Origin: Bacteroidota bacterium | Lineage (GTDB): Bacteria; Bacteroidota; Bacteroidia; Flavobacteriales; Weeksellaceae | Direction: 5' to 3' | Length of the DNA: 64,000 bases | NCBI GenBank assembly: GCA_023422635.1 | Contig: JAFAGO010000023.1 | Location: 10,697 to 74,696 of the forward strand | Part shown: positions 1 through 8,830 of the stretch, piece after piece | Position numbering within the stretch: position 1 is the stretch's first letter | Layout: every line of letters begins with the position of its first letter | Notes under the pieces: generated by a model | What the model was told of the DNA's origin: nothing | Seen by the model: only the letters and a program-made list of their open reading frames with translations | Databases searched by the model: none | Made by a program: the position numbers and the translations under genes

Positions 1-657
1 TTGGCGCAACATTAATGTTCTTAAAAAACCTTCCTGATTACGAACATCAAAAAAATCAAGGTTTAAACGTTCTGCAAGTTGTTTAACTTCTAACCGAATG
101 GCATTTGAGGGATCTTCTTGAAGAAAGCATTCTTTCAAATCAAGAATTTTACTCCACATTCCTGGAATATGAAATCCAAGTGCGTTACGATCGTTAATAT
201 CATTCTCGGAATTTACTTCTGAAAGCGTTAACCAACGCGCATTTGAAAAAGAAAATTCCATTTTATTGCGATAATAATACTGCTGAGCAGAGCCAAGAAT
301 GGGTAAGGTTTCAAAATCATCAATACCACCAATTCTACGAATATTATTATACACTTCGTCTTGCTTAAAATCCAGTTGTTTTTCGTAGCTTAAATTTTGC
401 CATTTGCAACCACCGCAAACACCAAAATGCTGACATACCGGATCCACGCGAAAAAGCGAAGGTTCCAGAATTTCGACTGCTTCGGCTTCTACATATTTTG
501 ATTTCGATTTTTTAACTCTTGCATTTACCAAATCTCCAGGAACGGCTCCAGAAACAAAAATGGTTTTGCCTTCATCGGTTTTGCCAACAGCAACGCCTTT
601 TGCTCCTGCGGAAATGAGCTGTATATTTTCGAGAATGATGTTCTTTTTTTTCTTCAT
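1..657 (-). CDS. rlmD: 23S rRNA (uracil-5-)-methyltransferase, RlmD/RumA family (3' part outside window)
   Basis: Only the first 219 codons are present; the reading frame is open to the window edge. The N-terminus (about residues 5-65) looks like a TRAM RNA-binding domain. It is followed by the iron-sulfur motif C-x5-C-G-G-C at C75, C81 and C84, with the typical WQ just after and a fourth cysteine further on in a DLKEC segment. These features match SAM-dependent methyltransferases that make 5-methyluridine in 23S rRNA (or tRNA, in the TrmA-like branch). The SAM-binding and catalytic half lies outside, so which uridine is modified cannot be told. The start is the ATG at 657-655. Family sure, exact target not. 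Confidence 0.85.
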   Translation of the reverse strand, partial: MKKKKNIILENIQLISAGAKGVAVGKTDEGKTIFVSGAVPGDLVNARVKKSKSKYVEAEAVEILEPSLFRVDPVCQHFGVCGGCKWQNLSYEKQLDFKQDEVYNNIRRIGGIDDFETLPILGSAQQYYYRNKMEFSFSNARWLTLSEVNSENDINDRNALGFHIPGMWSKILDLKECFLQEDPSNAIRLEVKQLAERLNLDFFDVRNQEGFLRTLMLRQ

Positions 658-693
658 AAATTTTTAATTGATCGAAGTCGGTTTTATAATTCA

Positions 694-735
694 TAAAAAA
701 AGCCCTGCCAATTGTTTCGGTCAAGGGCTTTTATA
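694..735 (-). terminator. Intrinsic terminator after the thioredoxin-like lipoprotein gene
   Basis: Read on the minus strand, an AAAGCCCTTG arm and a CAGGGCTTT arm flank a short loop and are followed by a run of T. It lies just downstream of the stop codon at 751. Confidence 0.75.
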
Positions 736-750
736 TGGGATAAAAAACGA

Positions 751-2253
751 TTATTTTGCGTTTTGTGGTTGTGGCGCAACCAAATCGTTTTGTAAGTTTG
801 CTTCTACTTCGTTAGTAGTTGGTGCTTTTAAGCCAGTAACTTTATCCAATTCTGGAATAAATTCAGGATCTGCAATATTAAAGAAATATCGACTGTTGCT
901 TTTTCCATCTTTATCTAAAACGATAAATCCTGGCATTTTGAAAGCGTAAATGCCCCAATCTTTTGCTAACGAGGAATTAATACCGCTTTCCGCATACACA
1001 TTTTTAGCGGTAAATCCTTTGAACATTGCGTTGCTGGATTTAACAAACTGATCTTTTGTATCGTCCAAATTAATAAACACAAAATTCATTTTTGATTTAT
1101 AGAAATTAACAATTTCTTTTAGCGCTGGAACCGTAGTTTGGGCAACATAAGGATTAAAAGACGCATAGAATAAAACGGTTGTTGGCTTGCCTTTCACTTC
1201 ATCTATCGAGAAGGATTTTCCATCTTGCGTGATCAACTTGCCTTCAAGTTTTTTACCATTATCTGGACCCGCAATTGCGAAAAGAACACGATCCATATCT
1301 TTTTTAACGGTTTGATCTTTAATTTTATCTTTTACAAGATTTTTCAACTCCAATTTTGCTTTTTCTTTAATGCTTGGATTGATGTCGAACTGGCTCATTA
1401 CGAACGCTAACAAGTAATCTTTTGTAACTTGAGAAAGATCTTTACGCGTATCGAGGAATTTTGAGAAGAGTTCTGAATTGGTAGATTCTTCCTCTTTCTT
1501 CGTATTTCCCTGCGCAAATTTACTGTAATCTGAAGACAATTTATTCAGAAGATAATTACGGTAAAGTGGCATTTCTTTCACCAAACGATCGTTATCTTTT
1601 GTGAGTTCTTTTTCGTAATCTAAAAATTTCTGAGAAACTTTAAAGTTTGGATTTTGAACCATTAAGTGATGATTTTGAGAATATTGACTTAAAATCCCTA
1701 AAACGCCAGCGGTTGCTTCATCTTTTTTATAACGTATTACATCGCTATCAGCTCCCGATTTTTTAGCATTTTCTTCTACAATCGAAACAAGTTTTTCATT
1801 TACTTTCTGTGCTTCCTTTAAGAATGGCGCTTCATCAAGCATCATTATTTTCTGCATGTCAAGCGTAGCACCATATTCGCCAATTTTTTTATCAACCAAT
1901 TTTAAGAAGTCGTTATTTTTCTGAACATCTCCTTGAAATTTAATATTATCGCCAAAGCCCATAGCAGTAGTATTAAATTGAAGTTTTTGTCCACCTTTTA
2001 AATACACCATATACTTGCTTCCGCCGTAGGTCATCATATACATTCCGTTTTTAGGTGCTTCGAAGCTCCCTTTAAAAACGCCATTCTTATCGGATCCTAA
2101 ATTTACAAGTGGTAAAGTAGCGACGCCAGATGCATCAATAAACTCCATTCTTTCGAGAGGTGAACCTCCTGAAACTCTACCTTCAACTTCTACTTTTTTA
2201 GAACATGATAGGGTAAAAACTGCAAGTAATAGCAGCAGCAAATATTTTTTCAT
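751..2253 (-). CDS. Thioredoxin-fold (TlpA/AhpC-like) lipoprotein lacking the CxxC pair
   Basis: This is a 500-residue protein. The chosen ATG at 2253-2251 gives a clean lipoprotein signal peptide with lipobox TLSC (Cys17); an in-frame ATG eight codons upstream would spoil it. An N-terminal beta-rich region of the kind often found before TlpA domains (DUF4369-like) is followed by a long helical middle. The C-terminal ~150 residues resemble a TlpA/thioredoxin fold (VLFYASFNP..., INLDD, MPGFIVLDKDG). Where redox members have WCxxC, this protein has SFNPYVA with no cysteine. It is therefore unlikely to be a thiol-disulfide oxidoreductase, and may be a structural or binding paralogue anchored to a membrane. 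It stands alone between terminators. Confidence 0.7.
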   Translation of the reverse strand: MKKYLLLLLLAVFTLSCSKKVEVEGRVSGGSPLERMEFIDASGVATLPLVNLGSDKNGVFKGSFEAPKNGMYMMTYGGSKYMVYLKGGQKLQFNTTAMGFGDNIKFQGDVQKNNDFLKLVDKKIGEYGATLDMQKIMMLDEAPFLKEAQKVNEKLVSIVEENAKKSGADSDVIRYKKDEATAGVLGILSQYSQNHHLMVQNPNFKVSQKFLDYEKELTKDNDRLVKEMPLYRNYLLNKLSSDYSKFAQGNTKKEEESTNSELFSKFLDTRKDLSQVTKDYLLAFVMSQFDINPSIKEKAKLELKNLVKDKIKDQTVKKDMDRVLFAIAGPDNGKKLEGKLITQDGKSFSIDEVKGKPTTVLFYASFNPYVAQTTVPALKEIVNFYKSKMNFVFINLDDTKDQFVKSSNAMFKGFTAKNVYAESGINSSLAKDWGIYAFKMPGFIVLDKDGKSNSRYFFNIADPEFIPELDKVTGLKAPTTNEVEANLQNDLVAPQPQNAK

Positions 2254-2337
2254 AGTGATTGCTAAATTTGCCTGCAAAAATAATCTTTTAATTAATTATT
2301 TTAAAATTAATGTATTGAATTGTGAAAGATTTAACAA

Positions 2338-2367
2338 GAAAAAAAGCCCTCTTGAAAAGAGGACCTT
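2338..2367 (-). terminator. Terminator of the sdhCAB operon
   Basis: A CCTCTT/AAGAGG hairpin with a three-base loop is followed on the minus strand by GGGC and a T run. It sits about 25 bases after the sdhB stop. Confidence 0.75.
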
Positions 2368-2391
2368 TTAATTTATCTGAAACGAGTACGA

Positions 2392-3159
2392 TTATTTTGT
2401 ATCAGCGCTTGCCACTAAAAATTCTCGGTTCATTCTTGCGATGTTTTCTAGGGAAATTCCTTTAGGGCATTCTACTTCACAAGCACCTGTGTTGGAACAG
2501 TTACCGAAGCCTTCTTCATCCATTGCTTTCACCATTTGAAGTACTCTTCGTTTCGCTTCTATTTTACCTTGAGGAAGTAAAGCATATTGAGAAACTTTTG
2601 CTCCCACAAACAGCATTGCAGATCCATTTTTACAAGTTGCCACACACGCACCACAACCGATACATGCGGCAGCATCCATTGCTTTATCTGCATCTTCTTT
2701 TGGAATTAGAATCGTATTAGCGTCCGTAGTGCTTCCCGAAGTATTTACGGAAATAAAACCACCTGCAGCCATTACTCGATCAAAAGCACTTCTATCAACC
2801 ACTAAATCTTTAATTACAGGAAAAGCTGCGCTTCTCCAAGGTTCGATTGTAATGGTTTCGCCATCTTTAAAGTGGCGCATGTGCAACTGACAAGTTGTAA
2901 TTCCCGTATCTGGACCGTGTGCTCTACCATTGATATAGAGCGAACACATACCGCAAATTCCTTCACGACAATCGTGATCGAAAGCGACAGGTTCTTTTCC
3001 TTCGTTTACAAGATTTTCATTGAGAATATCGAGCATTTCTAGGAATGAAGAATCGGTAGACACATCTGAAATTTTATAAATTTCAAATTGTCCTTTTGTT
3101 TTATTGTTTTTCTGTCTCCAAATTTTCAGAGTCAGATTAAGTCCTTTTTTTGCACTCAT
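2392..3159 (-). CDS. sdhB: Succinate dehydrogenase / fumarate reductase iron-sulfur subunit
   Basis: This 255-residue subunit carries three Fe-S clusters that pass electrons from the flavoprotein to the membrane heme subunit. Cys64, Cys69, Cys72 and Cys90 form the ferredoxin-like [2Fe-2S] site (CREGICGMC...TTC). CIGCGACVATC (C166-C176) and CSNTGACEVEC (C221-C231), each followed by a Pro or a further Cys, supply the [4Fe-4S] and [3Fe-4S] ligands. It is the last gene of sdhC-sdhA-sdhB, 21 bases after sdhA, and is followed by a terminator. Length and operon order match the di-heme type-B enzymes of Bacteroidota. The preferred direction (succinate oxidation or fumarate reduction) cannot be read from sequence. 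Confidence 0.95.
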   Translation of the reverse strand: MSAKKGLNLTLKIWRQKNNKTKGQFEIYKISDVSTDSSFLEMLDILNENLVNEGKEPVAFDHDCREGICGMCSLYINGRAHGPDTGITTCQLHMRHFKDGETITIEPWRSAAFPVIKDLVVDRSAFDRVMAAGGFISVNTSGSTTDANTILIPKEDADKAMDAAACIGCGACVATCKNGSAMLFVGAKVSQYALLPQGKIEAKRRVLQMVKAMDEEGFGNCSNTGACEVECPKGISLENIARMNREFLVASADTK

Positions 3160-3180
3160 TTTCTTTCTGTTTTTTGGAGA

Positions 3181-5193
3181 TTATTTATAACTTCTTGTTT
3201 TCACTTCAATATTTTCGTAAACCAAGTCTTCCTTGTGCAACACTTCTTTATTGATGTCGTCCCCTTCATATTGCCAAGCAGCAACATACTTGTAATTCAC
3301 ATCATCACGTTCAGCTTCGCCATCCGGAGTTGAATGGTCTTCACGGAAGTGACCTCCACAAGATTCGTTTCTGTTCAACGCATCAATTGCCATTAATTGT
3401 CCTAATTCTAGGAAGTCGGCAACACGGAACGCTTTCTCCAATTCGTTATTCATTTCGTTAGCATCACCTGGAACTTTTACATTTTTCCAGAAATCTTTGC
3501 GTACTTCTTCGATTTCTTTAATCGCTTCACGAAGACCTTCTGGTGTTCTTCCCATTCCCACTTTGTTCCACATAATGTTACCAAGTTTTTTATGGAAGTG
3601 ATCCACAGAATAAGCTCCGTTATTATTGATGAAGAAATCTACTTTATCTTTAATTTCTTTTTCAGCTTGATCAAACTCTGGAGTTTCTGTTGAGATTTTA
3701 CCCGTTCTAATATCAGCACTTAAATAATCTGCAATGGTGTACGGCAATACAAAATAGCCATCAGCCAAACCTTGCATTAATGCAGAAGCTCCTAAACGGT
3801 TCGCTCCGTGATCCGAGAAGTTTGCTTCTCCAATAACGAAACAACCTTCAATCATCGACATTAAGTTATAATCTACCCAAATACCGCCCATGGTGTAATG
3901 CACTGCTGGATAAATTTTCATTGGGGTTTCGTATGGATTGTCGGCTGTAATTTTTTCATACATCTGGAACAAGTTTCCATACTTTTCTTCTACCCAAGCT
4001 TTACCGAGTTTATAGATTTGCTCTGATGAAGGATTATGAATATTTTTTTCGAGCGCCATTTCGTGCCCTTTTTTGGTGATTTCCGTAGAGAAATCAAGGA
4101 ATACACCCTCTTTAGTATCGTTATTTTCGATTCCATATCCTGCATCGCAACGTTCTTTGGCTGCTCTTGACGCTACATCACGTGGAACGAGGTTTCCAAA
4201 TGCTGGATATCTTCTTTCTAAATAATAATCTCTTTGTTCTTCAGGAACATCTTTGGCTTTCATTTTCCCTTCACGAATCGCTACTGCATCTTCTATATTT
4301 TTAGGAACCCAAATTCTACCTGAATTTCTTAACGATTCCGACATTAACGTCAGTTTCGATTGTTGTGTTCCATGAACAGGAATACATGTTGGGTGAATTT
4401 GTACATAACAAGGATTCGCAAAATACGCCCCTTTTTTATGAATTTTCCATGCTGCAGAACAGTTAGAACCCATTGCATTGGTAGAAAGGAAATATACGTT
4501 TCCGTAACCACCAGTAGCCACTACAACTGCATGTGCAGAATGCCTTTCGATTTCTCCTGTAACCAAGTTACGAGCAATAATTCCTCTTGCTTTACCGTCT
4601 ACAATTACGATATCCATCATTTCGTGGCGGTTGTACATTTTAATTCTTCCCTTCCCGATTTGACGGCTCATTGCGGAATATGCACCTAACAACAACTGTT
4701 GACCAGTTTGTCCTTTAGCATAAAACGTTCTTTTTACCTGAACACCACCAAAGGAACGGTTATCTAACTGGCCTCCGTAATCGCGGCCAAATGGCACCCC
4801 TTGAGAAACGCATTGGTCTATAATATTCGCAGAAACTTCTGCAAGTCGGTAAACATTTCCTTCACGTGCGCGGTAGTCTCCACCTTTAATGGTATCGTAG
4901 AACAAGCGATAAACGGAATCTCCGTCTCCTTGATAGTTTTTAGCAGCATTAATACCTCCTTGCGCAGCAATGGAGTGCGCTCTTCTAGGGGAATCCTGAT
5001 AGCAAAAAGCCTTCACATTATAACCCTGCTCCGCCAACGTAGCAGCAGCAGAACCTCCTGCTAAACCTGTACCTACCACAATAATATCAATCTTGTCGCG
5101 GTTGTTTGGAGCAACCAAGTTCATGTGATCTTTATGATTTTTCCATTTGTCCTTCAACGGACCTGCCGGAATTTTTGGATCGAATGTATTCAT
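3181..5193 (-). CDS. sdhA: Succinate dehydrogenase / fumarate reductase flavoprotein subunit
   Basis: This 670-residue catalytic subunit of complex II has an N-terminal FAD-binding Rossmann motif (VVGTGLAGGSAAATLAEQG, about residues 39-57). Next comes the covalent-FAD histidine in AHSIAAQGG (His73), then substrate-site segments such as HPTC and HYTMGG, and a GANRLGASALMQGL block. The protein is longer than the proteobacterial SdhA (~590), as expected for the type-B group. It lies 16 bases after sdhC and directly before sdhB, so the three are almost surely cotranscribed from the promoter upstream of sdhC. It acts at the cytoplasmic face of the inner membrane. Confidence 0.96.
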   Translation of the reverse strand: MNTFDPKIPAGPLKDKWKNHKDHMNLVAPNNRDKIDIIVVGTGLAGGSAAATLAEQGYNVKAFCYQDSPRRAHSIAAQGGINAAKNYQGDGDSVYRLFYDTIKGGDYRAREGNVYRLAEVSANIIDQCVSQGVPFGRDYGGQLDNRSFGGVQVKRTFYAKGQTGQQLLLGAYSAMSRQIGKGRIKMYNRHEMMDIVIVDGKARGIIARNLVTGEIERHSAHAVVVATGGYGNVYFLSTNAMGSNCSAAWKIHKKGAYFANPCYVQIHPTCIPVHGTQQSKLTLMSESLRNSGRIWVPKNIEDAVAIREGKMKAKDVPEEQRDYYLERRYPAFGNLVPRDVASRAAKERCDAGYGIENNDTKEGVFLDFSTEITKKGHEMALEKNIHNPSSEQIYKLGKAWVEEKYGNLFQMYEKITADNPYETPMKIYPAVHYTMGGIWVDYNLMSMIEGCFVIGEANFSDHGANRLGASALMQGLADGYFVLPYTIADYLSADIRTGKISTETPEFDQAEKEIKDKVDFFINNNGAYSVDHFHKKLGNIMWNKVGMGRTPEGLREAIKEIEEVRKDFWKNVKVPGDANEMNNELEKAFRVADFLELGQLMAIDALNRNESCGGHFREDHSTPDGEAERDDVNYKYVAAWQYEGDDINKEVLHKEDLVYENIEVKTRSYK

Positions 5194-5209
5194 CGTATAT
5201 ATTGGGATA

Positions 5210-5878
5210 TTATTGAGTTATGTAATGAAAAATCGCTATGAAAATAAAACCTAGTGGAATTAGAACGGAGTACCAATTTCCAAATGCTTTAATAACAGGC
5301 GTGTACTTAGGATGTCTTGCCCCAATACTTTGAAATGAAGATTGGAAACCATGAGATAAGTGAAGCCCAAGCAATACAAATGCGATTACGTAGAAAATAA
5401 CTCTCCACAAATCTGCAAATTTTGCGTGAAGCTCTTCCCAGAAACGACCAACATCATTTGGGTCGCCATTACCTGGAACATATTTATATTGCATCTCGTG
5501 AACCCAAAAATCATAAAAGTGAAGTGCCAGAAAAGCAAGAATTACAGCTCCAGAAATAATCATATTTCTAGACATCCAAGTGGAATTACTCGCTGCACCA
5601 TTCACCGCATATTTTACAGGACGCGCTTTGTTGTTTTTTGCTTCTAAAACAAAACCCATTACAAAGTGAAATACAACTGCAAAAATTAAAATAGGTTGCA
5701 TGAGAAACTGAATTAATGGGTTATACCCCATAAAGTACGACGCTTCATTAAAAGCATCAGGACTAAAAACAGAAATCATATTCACCGAAAGGTGCATCAC
5801 CAAAAACAATATCAGAAACATCGCTGATATTGCCATCGCATACTTTCTACCAATGGTAGAGGAGAAGAATCCAGACAT
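5210..5878 (-). CDS. sdhC: Succinate dehydrogenase cytochrome b subunit (type B, di-heme)
   Basis: This 222-residue membrane anchor has about five hydrophobic helices and several membrane-embedded histidines (LVMHLSVNM, VVFHFVMGF, LALHFYDFW, LLGLHLSHGFQ, AIFHYITQ), the usual axial ligands of the two b hemes. It binds menaquinone in this enzyme class (family knowledge). It is the first gene of the operon. The ATG at 5878-5876 sits about 24 bases downstream of a perfect -7 element. Confidence 0.92.
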   Translation of the reverse strand: MSGFFSSTIGRKYAMAISAMFLILFLVMHLSVNMISVFSPDAFNEASYFMGYNPLIQFLMQPILIFAVVFHFVMGFVLEAKNNKARPVKYAVNGAASNSTWMSRNMIISGAVILAFLALHFYDFWVHEMQYKYVPGNGDPNDVGRFWEELHAKFADLWRVIFYVIAFVLLGLHLSHGFQSSFQSIGARHPKYTPVIKAFGNWYSVLIPLGFIFIAIFHYITQ

Positions 5879-5901
5879 AGTTTTTCTTTAATTCGTTTTC
5901 A

Positions 5902-5909
5902 CAAATTTA
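5902..5909 (-). promoter_or_regulatory. -7 element of the sdhCAB promoter (TAAATTTG)
   Basis: It matches the Bacteroidota consensus TAnnTTTG exactly and is correctly placed before sdhC. Confidence 0.65.
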
Positions 5910-6036
5910 GGTATTGTGGACTTAGATTGAAAGTGAGAAATGTCAGAATTAAATAGTTTGTAACGCTTCTAAATAATAATTCCGCAAAATAATGCCTACA
6001 TTTTTGAATTTTATTAGAAAATATACCCCAAAAAAC

Positions 6037-7809
6037 CTAATAAGAATCTGAAAATACCACTCGCTTACCTTTTACCATAACTTCACCGTTCTCGATTGGT
6101 ATCAATTCTGCTTCGCCTGCTCTTCGCGAAGATAAATAAGGATCAACTATATTTTTTTGAAGCGCAGAAATTTCAATTTTAGGATGAAAATATACTTTAA
6201 CTTTTTTTCTATTCTTTTCAATAACAATTTCATTTTTAAAATAGTTGACTGCTAAAATTTCAGATTGGCTTTCGTGGTATTGATTTAAAACCAACCGAAA
6301 ACTAAGAAAGAGTATTACTAAAGAGGAAAAAGTTAGAACATTCTTGATACTGAATTTTTGAAGCAAAAAACGCAGGAAATAGAAAATTCCAAAACAAATC
6401 ACTACTTCAACAAAGCTCATCGGTATATTTTTATAAAATGCCACTTCTTGATCCGCAAACCAATGAATAATTTTCAGCAGAATTTGTACAACTTCATTGT
6501 AAATACCAAAGAGGAGCGGAACATAAAAATTAAGACTTAACAACAGCGTCATTACAAAGGAACTTACAATTACAATTTCCGAAAGGGGAACAATTAGAAG
6601 ATTAGCCGGCAGCGACATCCACGAAAACTGATGAAAATAGAAAAGCACAAAAGGAACTGTAACCAATTGCGCAGCCGTGGACATCGAAAAAGCGTTTACG
6701 AAAACACTCTGAAGTCTATTTTTAGGAAACGGCAAGAATTTCTTTATCGCACTGTTCATCCAATAAATTCCAAAAACAGCAACAAAGCTTAACTGAAATC
6801 CAATATCAAAAAGTTGCCGCGTATCGAGAAAAAGAATGGTCATTCCCGCAAGAGATAGCGAATGCAGCATATCCGGCTTGCGCTGCAAAAGGATGTAAAT
6901 GTAATACATACTAATCATTATGCACGCACGAAGAACCGAATTGCCAAACCCGATATAGAGCGAGAACATCCAAATAAAAATAAGACTGCTCAAAACACTA
7001 AACCTTCGGTATCGAATCGGTATAATACGTTCGAGAACGAGTGAGATCACCCAAAAAATAATCACAACATGCGTCCCAGAGATTGCTAAAAAATGCATTA
7101 ATCCAGACCGATTAAAATCCTGAACGGCAACTTGCCCCATTTCTGTACGATCTGCCAAAATAATTCCCTTTAAAAAATTTTTACTCGAAAAATCAAGCGT
7201 AGATCGATCAATTCTTTGCAGAAGATGGAACCGATGTTGTTTGATTCGTTCTGCGATGGATAAACGATGCCGATCTGCAATTTCATAATTACCAGGAAGA
7301 AATAATTGATAGTACGTGTCCTGCCGAGCCAAATACTTTGCATAATCGAATTGGAAGTTATTGGAAGTTGAAAAAGGTTTGTTGATCAATACTTTCGCTT
7401 TATAAGCGTGCCTAAAATCCAACTCTGGTTGATCTTTAGGTACAGAAAGAACCGCATTTAATTTCTGCTTATCCACTTTGAACTTTACCATGTATCTTCT
7501 ATTCTTTTCAGTGCTATTCAGTTTTTTATCCATCCAAAAGATTAATTCTTCAGAACTTTTCAATTGAGGAAGCACTGGTTTTGCGGTATAAAATGAATGC
7601 AAGACTGCTCCTAAAGCAATAAACAATAAAGACAGAAATACGGCACGCAGTTTAATTAGAATAACCGCCTTTATTACGATTGAAAGAATTAGAATAAAAA
7701 GTACTCCAAATAAAAAAATCAAAAGATTTAGAGGAATAAGGTTAAACTCCTCTAGTAAAATACCGCAGATAAACGCAAGAAAAAATATAAGAAAGGGCTG
7801 CTTACTCAT
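6037..7809 (-). CDS. comEC: ComEC/Rec2-family DNA-uptake channel protein, without metallo-beta-lactamase domain
   Basis: The protein has 590 residues. About 75 hydrophobic N-terminal residues form three helices, followed by a soluble DUF4131-like region (about 80-200). The Competence domain then starts with NRSGLMHFLAISGTH (His247) and runs through 8-9 helices to about residue 500. It ends in a short soluble tail of ~80 residues. Full-length ComEC proteins carry a C-terminal metallo-beta-lactamase-like nuclease domain of ~250 residues; there is no HxHxDH motif here, so that domain is absent. The core channel region looks intact. Whether the cell is naturally competent cannot be told. Confidence 0.88.
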   Translation of the reverse strand: MSKQPFLIFFLAFICGILLEEFNLIPLNLLIFLFGVLFILILSIVIKAVILIKLRAVFLSLLFIALGAVLHSFYTAKPVLPQLKSSEELIFWMDKKLNSTEKNRRYMVKFKVDKQKLNAVLSVPKDQPELDFRHAYKAKVLINKPFSTSNNFQFDYAKYLARQDTYYQLFLPGNYEIADRHRLSIAERIKQHRFHLLQRIDRSTLDFSSKNFLKGIILADRTEMGQVAVQDFNRSGLMHFLAISGTHVVIIFWVISLVLERIIPIRYRRFSVLSSLIFIWMFSLYIGFGNSVLRACIMISMYYIYILLQRKPDMLHSLSLAGMTILFLDTRQLFDIGFQLSFVAVFGIYWMNSAIKKFLPFPKNRLQSVFVNAFSMSTAAQLVTVPFVLFYFHQFSWMSLPANLLIVPLSEIVIVSSFVMTLLLSLNFYVPLLFGIYNEVVQILLKIIHWFADQEVAFYKNIPMSFVEVVICFGIFYFLRFLLQKFSIKNVLTFSSLVILFLSFRLVLNQYHESQSEILAVNYFKNEIVIEKNRKKVKVYFHPKIEISALQKNIVDPYLSSRRAGEAELIPIENGEVMVKGKRVVFSDSY

Positions 7810-7891
7810 TGTCTATCACTTTGAAGTTCAAATTAATAAAAGAGAAAACAAGGTAAAAGTACAAACCTAAAAAACCGTTAAAAAACGGTAC

Positions 7892-7920
7892 AAAAAAAGC
7901 ATTCTGAAATAGAATGCTTT

Positions 7921-7921
<1 letters not shown>
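7892..7921 (-). terminator. Terminator directly after tRNA-His
   Basis: AAAAGCATTCT and AGAATGCTTTT form an 11-bp stem with a five-base loop, followed on the minus strand by seven T. It abuts the CCA end of the tRNA. Confidence 0.85.
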
Positions 7922-7997
<76 letters not shown>

Positions 7998-8010
7998 CAT
8001 TTTGTGGATG

Positions 8011-8018
8011 CAAATATA
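8011..8018 (-). promoter_or_regulatory. -7 element of the tRNA-His promoter (TATATTTG)
   Basis: An exact TAnnTTTG match, so transcription would start only a few bases before G-1. Confidence 0.6.
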
Positions 8019-8033
8019 GCACTTTCTTGAATA

Positions 8034-8765
8034 CTATAAAATAATTCCATCAAAATTTTTCAAAGCAATTACTTTTTCTGTCGTAAAGCCCTCAGCATAA
8101 GTAACTCCGGATAATCTACCAAGGTCTTGAGCACGATATGTTAAACTTTCTAAGAAGTCTTTTGTAGCAATTGGAGTAACTGGTTCTTTGGAATTTGGAT
8201 CATAAAACTGCGTTTTGTAGGCTAAACAAGCTTCAATCTTTTTATCTAAAAAACCAGTAATATCAATAACGAATTCAGGATTTATATGCTTCCATTGGAT
8301 ATAATGATAGATTTGTTTAGGTCGCCAAGCATTTTGTTCAACATTATTTTCATACGTTTGAACCTTTCTTAAACCTGCTAAAAAGCATGCATCAGAGACC
8401 AATTTCGCCGCTTTGGCGTGATCTGGATGCCGATCGTCAATCGCATTTGCGAGCACGATTTCTGGTTGGTATTTTCGGATGGCCTTAACGATACGCAAAT
8501 GATATTCCTCAATATGTTGCAAAAAACCGTCTTTCATTTTTAGGTTTTCTCTAAACTCTACCCCAAGTATTTGTGCTGCATCGCAAGCTTCTTCTCTCCT
8601 TGTTACTTCTGTTCCACGAGTTCCCAATTCACCTTGTGTAAGATCAACGATAGCAACTTTTTTACCTTCGGTAATCAACTTGGCAATCGTTCCGCCACAT
8701 CCTAATTCGACATCGTCTGGATGAGCGCCGATGGCTAATATATCAACTTTATAATTTTCTTTCAT
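8034..8765 (-). CDS. bshB1: Bacillithiol biosynthesis deacetylase BshB1 (N-acetylglucosaminyl-malate deacetylase)
   Basis: This 243-residue LmbE/PIG-L zinc deacetylase has the metal/catalytic motif AHPDD at residues 14-18 and the second metal motif RHPDH at 112-116. It is expected to remove acetate from GlcNAc-malate in the second step of bacillithiol synthesis, a low-molecular-weight thiol used by many Bacteroidota. The EGLGxRG-like stretch (GELGTRG, 45-51) and the overall length match BshB1 rather than the mycothiol enzyme MshB. No other bsh gene is in the window. It follows the TPR gene, but a terminator lies between them. Confidence 0.88.
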   Translation of the reverse strand: MKENYKVDILAIGAHPDDVELGCGGTIAKLITEGKKVAIVDLTQGELGTRGTEVTRREEACDAAQILGVEFRENLKMKDGFLQHIEEYHLRIVKAIRKYQPEIVLANAIDDRHPDHAKAAKLVSDACFLAGLRKVQTYENNVEQNAWRPKQIYHYIQWKHINPEFVIDITGFLDKKIEACLAYKTQFYDPNSKEPVTPIATKDFLESLTYRAQDLGRLSGVTYAEGFTTEKVIALKNFDGIIL

Positions 8766-8778
8766 TGAATCAATCGAA

Positions 8779-8810
8779 TTAAAAATCCGGCCTTAGTAGA
8801 GACCGGATTC
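8779..8810 (-). terminator. Terminator after the TPR gene
   Basis: GAATCCGG and CCGGATTT arms enclose a 12-base loop and are followed on the minus strand by T5. It lies between the TPR stop (8831) and the bshB1 start. Confidence 0.7.
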
Positions 8811-8830
8811 GCGTAAATTAATACTATGTT

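Noticed and set aside
668..949. 93-codon plus-strand frame
   Set aside because: Runs through the terminator and the C-terminus of the thioredoxin-like gene in antisense.
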